64,000 bases of DNA. It comes from Thermodesulfobacteriota bacterium. Its GTDB lineage: Bacteria; Desulfobacterota; DSM-4660; Desulfatiglandales; Desulfatiglandaceae. A program made the position numbers and the translations under genes. The DNA is taken from contig JANQDY010000072.1 of NCBI GenBank assembly GCA_028278625.1, forward strand, positions 1 to 64,000. Direction: 5' to 3'. The notes below the pieces were generated by a model that worked only from the letters and a program-made list of their open reading frames with translations, made no database searches and had not been told where the DNA came from. Shown here in pieces: positions 59,331-64,000 of this stretch (its first letter is position 1; each line of letters begins with the position of its first letter).

Positions 59331-59396
59331 GTTTTCGGGTTTATGCTTTCCAGGCCTGTCTGATAGTCAATTCCGGCATTGGGTATTGTTTTGTGT

Positions 59397-59486
59397 TCAA
59401 TTTTTAGAAATTCCCAGCTTTTTGGCCATCATATCGATATGTCGTATGACCGCCTCATCCATTCGGCTTGACATCACTTTGTCCAT
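59397..59486 (-). pseudogene. Truncated ribbon-helix-helix-like fragment
   Basis: A 29-codon frame (MDKVMSSRMDEAVIRH, then MMAKKLGISKN) looks like the N-terminus of a CopG/Arc-type antitoxin or regulator that normally continues for another 30-60 residues. It stops at a TGA right after the first helix. It sits 3' of a decayed nucleotidyltransferase gene and is probably a relic. Confidence 0.4.
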
Positions 59487-59627
59487 TGTCTTCTCCGACA
59501 GCTTCTAGATCGGCAATATCCTTGGCGCGCCGTGAAATCCCAATGCGTAAGCCCCCACGATGAGATAGTCAGCCTTGTGGTTGTTGAACAATGCGAGCAG
59601 ATCTCTGAAGTCTTGTTGTACTTCCAT
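59455..59627 (-). pseudogene. Internally deleted AbiEii/DUF6036-like nucleotidyltransferase
   Basis: Starting at the ATG at 59627 the frame gives MEVQQDFRDLLALF, then ADYLIVGAYALGFHGAPR, the standard N-terminus of small nucleotidyltransferases of toxin-antitoxin type. It breaks exactly where the catalytic D-x-D should follow. In another frame the sequence continues as RAKDIADLEAVGE, the usual C-terminal end of the family. About 130 residues, including the active site, have therefore been removed, with a short GCGCC overlap at the join. Confidence 0.6.
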
Positions 59628-59757
59628 GGTACTGCCGTCTTAAAAATTCAATCGCGGCAATTCTCTCTCGAGGCGTCTTGCTTAGCCAGTATGCCAGGTC
59701 TTCCTTAATTGATGATTCCGGTTTTAGATCAATTTTCTTAACCGTTTTTTCAATCAT
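59569..59757 (-). CDS. Small partner protein of the nucleotidyltransferase
   Basis: A 62-residue protein (MIEKTVKKIDLKP, then WLSKTPRERIAAIEFLRRQY and GSTTRLQR). Short proteins ending in RRQYxGxTxRLQR commonly precede AbiEii-like nucleotidyltransferases and overlap them out of frame, exactly as here (59 bases of overlap). This member looks intact, with a GGGGGA ribosome site before the ATG at 59757, although its partner is deleted. Its role, probably as an antitoxin-like companion, is inferred. Confidence 0.6.
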   Translation of the reverse strand: MIEKTVKKIDLKPESSIKEDLAYWLSKTPRERIAAIEFLRRQYHGSTTRLQRSARIVQQPQG

Positions 59758-59972
59758 GTTTTTCCCCCATGCCGCCAATAAGGTCAAGGGCCATAACCAC
59801 TCTTCAGTTAGTCTAATTGCATCGCAACATCCCGTCAACTTCAAATCGGACGTGTTTTTTTTCGAACTGTGCATGAAATATTGTTTCGATCTGCCATTTT
59901 CTCTTTACATTACAGGAGCGATCTGTAATCATTTGTGTTAAATTGACATCATGATTACATGGAGGCATGGAA

Positions 59973-60218
59973 ATGGTACGCACACAGATTCAACTGACGG
60001 AAGAGCAGGTACGGCTGCTCCGGGAGATGGCGTTGACGGGCCGGGAATCCATGGCCGCTTTGATACGAAGGGCTGTGGATCAGTTTCTTCTGAATCGAAA
60101 GCCGGACCGGATGACCCTTTACCGGCAGGCGGAAGGGGTGGTGGGCAAATACGAAGCAGGGACAAGTGATATTTCCGTGGAACATGACCGTTATCTGGCG
60201 GAGGCATTTTTAAAATGA
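59973..60218 (+). CDS. vapB: Ribbon-helix-helix antitoxin of a VapBC-type pair
   Basis: An 81-residue DNA-binding antitoxin. The first strand and helices, RTQIQLTEEQVRLLREMA and ESMAALIRRAVDQFL, are a typical ribbon-helix-helix (CopG family). The tail SVEHDRYLAEAFLK should wrap the toxin. I use the ATG at 59973, seven bases after GGAGG, over the ATG at 59967. The stop overlaps the toxin start by four bases, so the pair is translationally coupled and probably autoregulated. Confidence 0.8.
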   Translation: MVRTQIQLTEEQVRLLREMALTGRESMAALIRRAVDQFLLNRKPDRMTLYRQAEGVVGKYEAGTSDISVEHDRYLAEAFLK

Positions 60219-60637
60219 TCGTTTTTTCGGATACATCAGCCCTTTTATCGCTGCTGGTGCGGGATGATTTCATGCATGTTCGTGCCAAACTGAATTTCGC
60301 CCATTTTGCGGCTCACAATTTCCAGCTCCTGACCAGTTCTTTTGTGCTGGCGGAAACGGTAGCCCTGCTCCAGCGGCGGGTCGGTTTAAATGCCGTTCGA
60401 GATTTCAACGGAAAGATCGCACCCCTTATGGAAGTGGTGTGGGTGGACGGTGAATGGTACAACCGGGCCATGCTGCGGCTCATGGCCCAGAACCAAAAGG
60501 ACTTAAGCCTGGTGGACTGCATGAGTTTTGAAATCATGGAGGCGCGGGAGATCCAAGAGGCGTTCACCTTTGATCGGCATTTCGCGGAACACGGTTTTAG
60601 GATCGCTGATTACCACGATTTGGATAGGGGCAGGTGA
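60215..60637 (+). CDS. vapC: PIN-domain toxin, VapC-like
   Basis: A 140-residue PIN nuclease. The four expected acidic residues are present: Asp6 in FSDTSALL, Glu in LAETVALL, Asp in LSLVDCMSF and Asp in FTFDRHF. VapC toxins cut tRNA or rRNA when freed from the antitoxin. The start overlaps the antitoxin stop in ATGA. Confidence 0.88.
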   Translation: MIVFSDTSALLSLLVRDDFMHVRAKLNFAHFAAHNFQLLTSSFVLAETVALLQRRVGLNAVRDFNGKIAPLMEVVWVDGEWYNRAMLRLMAQNQKDLSLVDCMSFEIMEAREIQEAFTFDRHFAEHGFRIADYHDLDRGR

Positions 60638-60650
60638 CGTTCTCTCTTTC

Positions 60651-61304
60651 TCAATAAACCCATCCCAGAAATCCGAGGCACACGATATTGGCGATGATGG
60701 CGGCCGTGTAGAGAGATGCCACCACCAGGATTCTGGCCGTGTGGCTCTTGAGCCATAACACGAAGATGGTCGCCACGTAAAAGTGAAAATAGCCGAAAAA
60801 GAAGATCAGCCAGATCCCTTCAAAGCTCCTGTTCCACCAGGGGTACTCCCAGATCAGCAGTCCGCCCATGTTGAGGCCGCATTCAACGAATACGCAGAAG
60901 GCCGCATAGGCGATGGCCCAGAACCACCGGTTGGGGATGCCCAGGATTTTTTCCGCTTTGTCCTCTGAAATGGTGTGGTAGTAAATGATGCCGCTGATGG
61001 CGAACATGAACATGATCTCAATGTTCCATCCCACCATGGTGCGAAGGGCGGTTTCCCCGGGGGCCGTCCAGCATGCGGACCGCTGGGACAAATGGAGCAC
61101 CCACCCGTTCCACGTCTCATTCACGAAATCCATGCCAAAGAGGGTCAATCCCGCATAGATGGCGTCCCAGTTGCCGGAGGACCTCGCTTCCTTGATTTCC
61201 CTGGCATAAATGTAGAAAACAACTGCCAGAAGCGGGATGACGTACCATTTGAGCGTGGACAGGTCTCGCAGGTTTGTGAGGGCCAGTTCACTTGCTTCTG
61301 TCAT
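60651..61304 (-). CDS. Unknown six-helix membrane protein
   Basis: A 217-residue inner-membrane protein with about six hydrophobic helices (for example WYVIPLLAVVFYIYAREI, IEIMFMFAISGIIYY and IWLIFFFGYFHFYVATIFVL). It is rich in Trp and aromatic residues near the helix ends, and an NETWNGW motif lies on the loop at about residue 62. I do not recognise a family. The ATG has GGGAGAAACC upstream. It lies 24 bases downstream of the 3-hydroxyacyl-CoA dehydrogenase gene, so is probably co-transcribed with it. Confidence 0.6.
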   Translation of the reverse strand: MTEASELALTNLRDLSTLKWYVIPLLAVVFYIYAREIKEARSSGNWDAIYAGLTLFGMDFVNETWNGWVLHLSQRSACWTAPGETALRTMVGWNIEIMFMFAISGIIYYHTISEDKAEKILGIPNRWFWAIAYAAFCVFVECGLNMGGLLIWEYPWWNRSFEGIWLIFFFGYFHFYVATIFVLWLKSHTARILVVASLYTAAIIANIVCLGFLGWVY

Positions 61305-61328
61305 GGTTTCTCCCTTTCTCGAATGATG

Positions 61329-62291
61329 CTATTCCTCAAAATAGAGGTTCTTTAGGCGAGTCAGGAACTCACGGTCTCTCTGTTCAATGGCTTTGTCCAG
61401 CTCCTCCTTTGAAAAATCAGTGGTATAGTCATAGAATCCTTTCCCGCTCTTGATGCCGTCATGCCCTTGGGAAATCAGGTCTTCCAGTGCCCCGGGGACT
61501 TGGGTTCCGCTCTCAATTTGGGAAAGCAGATTGGCGCAGACGCTTCGCCATAATTTTACGCCTCCCAGATCGATGGTGAGCAACGGCCCGATACTGGCGA
61601 GCCGAAATCCCATGCTCCCTCTAACCGCCCGGTCGATATCCGCGGCGCTGGCAACACCCATTTTGAACAGATTCAACACTTCCCGAACCATGGCGATCTG
61701 AATACGGTTCACGATAAACCCGGGAATCTCCCAGTTGATCATGACCGGGGATTTACGAATCTTCTTCATGAGTTCGTAGGTGATATCCGCGGTCTCATCG
61801 CTGGTGCCTTCACTCTTGACCACTTCCACGGTGGGCACGATGTGGGGCGGATTGAACCAGTGGGCCACCACCAGTCTCGATTTCTTTTTTACCCGCTCGC
61901 CCATCTCCTTTAGGGTTAAAGAGGAGGTGTTGCTGGCAATGATGGCAGCTTCACCGCAGAAAGACTCGATTTTCTCGAAAAGGTCCTTTTTGAGCGCCAG
62001 ATCTTCAGGTGCCGCTTCGATAATGAATTGGGCATTAGAAACCGCCTCTTTAAGATCCGTGGTGGTGCTGACCCTTTGAAGGGATGTTTCGATCTCCGAT
62101 TCTTTTATGAGATGGGATTTTGAAAAAAGGGCCAGGTTCTTTTTAATATGGGCTCTGGCAGTGGCCAAAACGGTTTCTGAAATATCATATAGCATGACCG
62201 AAAAACCGCCCATCGCAAAGCTCTGGGCGATGCCGTGCCCCATGATACCGGATCCCAAAACCGCTATGGTTTCGATATCTGAAAGTTTCAT
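61329..62291 (-). CDS. 3-hydroxyacyl-CoA (3-hydroxybutyryl-CoA) dehydrogenase
   Basis: A 320-residue NAD-dependent dehydrogenase. The N-terminal Rossmann fold begins IAVLGSGIMGHGIAQSFAM. The catalytic His-Glu dyad region is VVAHWFNPPHIVPTVEVV, with SNTSSL before it, and the C-terminal helical domain has PGFIVNRIQ. It oxidises L-3-hydroxyacyl-CoA to 3-oxoacyl-CoA in fatty acid or butyrate metabolism. The ATG has AAGGAGA upstream. A fatty-acid or aromatic degrading anaerobe would use it; the chain-length preference is unknown. Confidence 0.9.
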   Translation of the reverse strand: MKLSDIETIAVLGSGIMGHGIAQSFAMGGFSVMLYDISETVLATARAHIKKNLALFSKSHLIKESEIETSLQRVSTTTDLKEAVSNAQFIIEAAPEDLALKKDLFEKIESFCGEAAIIASNTSSLTLKEMGERVKKKSRLVVAHWFNPPHIVPTVEVVKSEGTSDETADITYELMKKIRKSPVMINWEIPGFIVNRIQIAMVREVLNLFKMGVASAADIDRAVRGSMGFRLASIGPLLTIDLGGVKLWRSVCANLLSQIESGTQVPGALEDLISQGHDGIKSGKGFYDYTTDFSKEELDKAIEQRDREFLTRLKNLYFEE

Positions 62292-62333
62292 GATCGTATC
62301 TCCTTCTCTGTGTGGGTTTTCAGTTCCAAGGGT

Positions 62334-62885
62334 CTATTTGGCGGGATTTTTGACGATGACATATCCTTCTTTTTCGAGGCCTCTGGCAAGTGCCTGGACC
62401 AAAAGCGGTTCCAGAAAACGGATCCAATCTTCTGCCACGGCCATCCCTTCTTTGGCAATCCGCGGTCTCAGAGCGCACACTTTCTGTCCCAGAGGGGTTT
62501 CATAGAACCGAATCAATTCCTGAATTTCACCGTGGGTATAATGCTTGTCATAAAGGGGTATGACCCTGTCCACCAAGCCGCCTTCAGCGGAAATCTGCCG
62601 TTTCACAAGGGCCATGGTGCTTCCCTTTAAAATGGCATAGACCGTTTCAGAAACAGCCTGATTGTTTTGGGCCGTGGCTTCCTTTAAAATGGGAAAAAAG
62701 CGATCGAGAGTGGTTTCGGCCGCCATCATGACCACTTCCTCCAACCGGATCAAATGGATCAGCTTTCTGATGTCCTTTGCTTTTGAGGGATCAACGGGCT
62801 TGACCTCCGCCCGCAAAGTGGCTGTCGCACCGAAGGAGAAGACAAAGAGTACGAAGATCCATAGGGTTACTCTGTTCTTTTTCAT
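62334..62885 (-). CDS. Secreted DUF2059 protein
   Basis: A 183-residue protein with an N-terminal Sec signal peptide (MKKNRVTLWIFVLFVFSFG, cleavage near ALRAEV) and a DUF2059 domain with the motif RVIPLYDKHYTHGEIQEL and FYETPLGQKV. The family is periplasmic and of unknown function. I use the ATG at 62885 rather than a GTG four codons earlier. It lies upstream of the 3-hydroxyacyl-CoA dehydrogenase gene on the same strand. Confidence 0.8.
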   Translation of the reverse strand: MKKNRVTLWIFVLFVFSFGATATLRAEVKPVDPSKAKDIRKLIHLIRLEEVVMMAAETTLDRFFPILKEATAQNNQAVSETVYAILKGSTMALVKRQISAEGGLVDRVIPLYDKHYTHGEIQELIRFYETPLGQKVCALRPRIAKEGMAVAEDWIRFLEPLLVQALARGLEKEGYVIVKNPAK

Positions 62886-63060
62886 CTGAATGTACACCTC
62901 GTGGCGGATATGTTATGGTTTTTGAGCCTGAATTCCTGCCGCAGCAGGCCTTAAGCGGTCTTTTGGAAAAAGGAGAGGCTCCGTACATGGGTTATGGAAA
63001 TATGTCTGTATCGAGTCCAATAGTCAAGCGTATTTACGATATTTTAGGCAGAACGGCGTA

Positions 63061-64000
63061 ATGGGAAGTCCCCACAGAATCCGAATCTTCGCTACCTTTT
63101 TGGTTCTTGCTTTAACGCTATCAGCTTCCGGTTGCAGGCTTAATTATCTCTTTCACGTAGCCAAAGGGCAGATGGCGCTTTTAGGCGGTTCCGTATCCAT
63201 AGAGGAGGCCCTGGAAACGGAATCCTTTACACCGGAGCAGCGAAAGCGGCTCCTGCTGGTGGCCCAAATAAAGGCATTTGGCGAGAAGGACCTGGGACTC
63301 AAAAAGACGAGCAACTACGAGACGGTCTATCCCCATAAAGAACAGCATCGCATCTATTTCGTCGCTGCCTCAAGGAAAGACCGCTTTAAAATGAAAACCT
63401 GGTGGTTCCCCATTGTGGGTGATCTTCCGTATCTCGGCTTTTTCGATCTGGAAGAGGCCCAAGAAGAGCAAAAGCGGCTGTCCAATGAAGACCTGGATGT
63501 ATATTTGGGCCGCGCGGGGGCATACAGCACACTGGGGTGGTTCCAGGACCCGGTGACCGTGAACCTTATTGACGGCAGCGTCCCGCTGCTGGCAAATACC
63601 CTGCTTCATGAAATGACCCATGCCACCCTTTATGTGAATGGACAGGGCGCCTTTAACGAGGGACTGGCCGTGCTGGTGGGGACCATGGGCGCTTTTCGGT
63701 TTTTTGAAAAGACGTTTGGTACCAATCACCCATTTACCATTGAAGCACGGGATGCTCTCATGGATGAGCGTATCTTTTCGCGTTTTCTGAACAGACTGAT
63801 GTCCGAAATGGCGGATGTCTATGGCCTGCAGGTGGAAGATGAAGAGAAGATGGTTTTGAGGAAGAGGGTTTATGGAGCAAATCTTGAACGGTTTGACCTT
63901 CTAAAAAGGGAATTCAGGACAGAGCAGTTTGTCCATTTTGATGGAATGCCGGTAAACAATGCATATCTCCTGACCGTGGCGCTCTATCACCAGCATTTTG
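63061..64000 (+). CDS. Lipoprotein aminopeptidase (COG4324 type), 3' end cut by the window
   Basis: A protein of at least 313 residues that runs off the window. It begins with a lipoprotein signal (FLVLALTLSASGC, Cys25) and contains a zincin-type motif, HEMTHATLYVNGQGAFNEGLA, at about residue 185: HExxH plus a distal Glu. This matches the predicted aminopeptidase family. It should be an envelope-anchored metallopeptidase. The ATG at 63061 has only a weak ribosome site. Confidence 0.75.
   Translation, partial: MGSPHRIRIFATFLVLALTLSASGCRLNYLFHVAKGQMALLGGSVSIEEALETESFTPEQRKRLLLVAQIKAFGEKDLGLKKTSNYETVYPHKEQHRIYFVAASRKDRFKMKTWWFPIVGDLPYLGFFDLEEAQEEQKRLSNEDLDVYLGRAGAYSTLGWFQDPVTVNLIDGSVPLLANTLLHEMTHATLYVNGQGAFNEGLAVLVGTMGAFRFFEKTFGTNHPFTIEARDALMDERIFSRFLNRLMSEMADVYGLQVEDEEKMVLRKRVYGANLERFDLLKREFRTEQFVHFDGMPVNNAYLLTVALYHQHF

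Overview
The window looks like a chromosome segment from an anaerobic deltaproteobacterium (Desulfobacterota, sulfate-reducer-like). The signs are single-domain Old Yellow Enzymes ending in Fe-S motifs, a flavoredoxin-type flavin reductase, an iron-sulfur flavoprotein, a 3-hydroxyacyl-CoA dehydrogenase, a DUF3124 protein and an mrpA-mrpB fusion. Base composition is moderately GC-rich by eye, with one clear AT-rich island inside the defence locus. No rRNA, tRNA or CRISPR array was seen. The lineage is inferred from gene content, not from a marker gene.

Layout. 1-2.9 kb: a secreted DUF1566 protein, a headless S74/tail-fibre-type remnant and a long gene-poor stretch. 2.9-10.7 kb: a flavoenzyme/transport region with two Old Yellow Enzyme paralogues, an SMP-30 lactonase-like protein, a GNAT, an APC permease, a TetR regulator with palindromic operators, and a flavoredoxin. 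It is interrupted by at least two decayed gene pieces (DUF2284, B12-binding radical SAM). 10.8-14.8 kb: a lipoprotein, an iron-sulfur flavoprotein and a cNMP-binding/HDOD signalling protein. 15.0-21.5 kb: a DUF3124 gene coupled to a complete Mrp cation/proton antiporter operon (mrpAB, C, D, E, F, G). 21.7-25.3 kb: three unrecognised genes (membrane, ankyrin, membrane).

25.4-37.9 kb is a five-gene putative anti-phage or DNA-modification locus: XRE-SNF2 helicase-DUF3883, DUF4062, Schlafen/AlbA_2 ATPase, DUF1156 adenine methylase and DUF499 ATPase. It has a strong promoter overlapped by a palindrome. An array of ten CCGG-centred motifs, mostly in helical phase, lies in front of the methylase. 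The middle of the methylase gene is AT-rich, as if exchanged. This is the best candidate for an under-described system.

38.1-59.3 kb is a nitrogen/glutamine block: glnD (minus strand), glmS, glnA with a sigma-54 promoter, glnB, a second GlnD-like protein, gltB, gltD, carA, carB and purF. Almost every enzyme makes, senses or spends glutamine amide nitrogen. 59.3-64 kb: decayed and intact toxin-antitoxin-type genes (including a VapBC pair), a membrane protein, a 3-hydroxyacyl-CoA dehydrogenase, a DUF2059 protein, and a lipoprotein zinc aminopeptidase running off the end.
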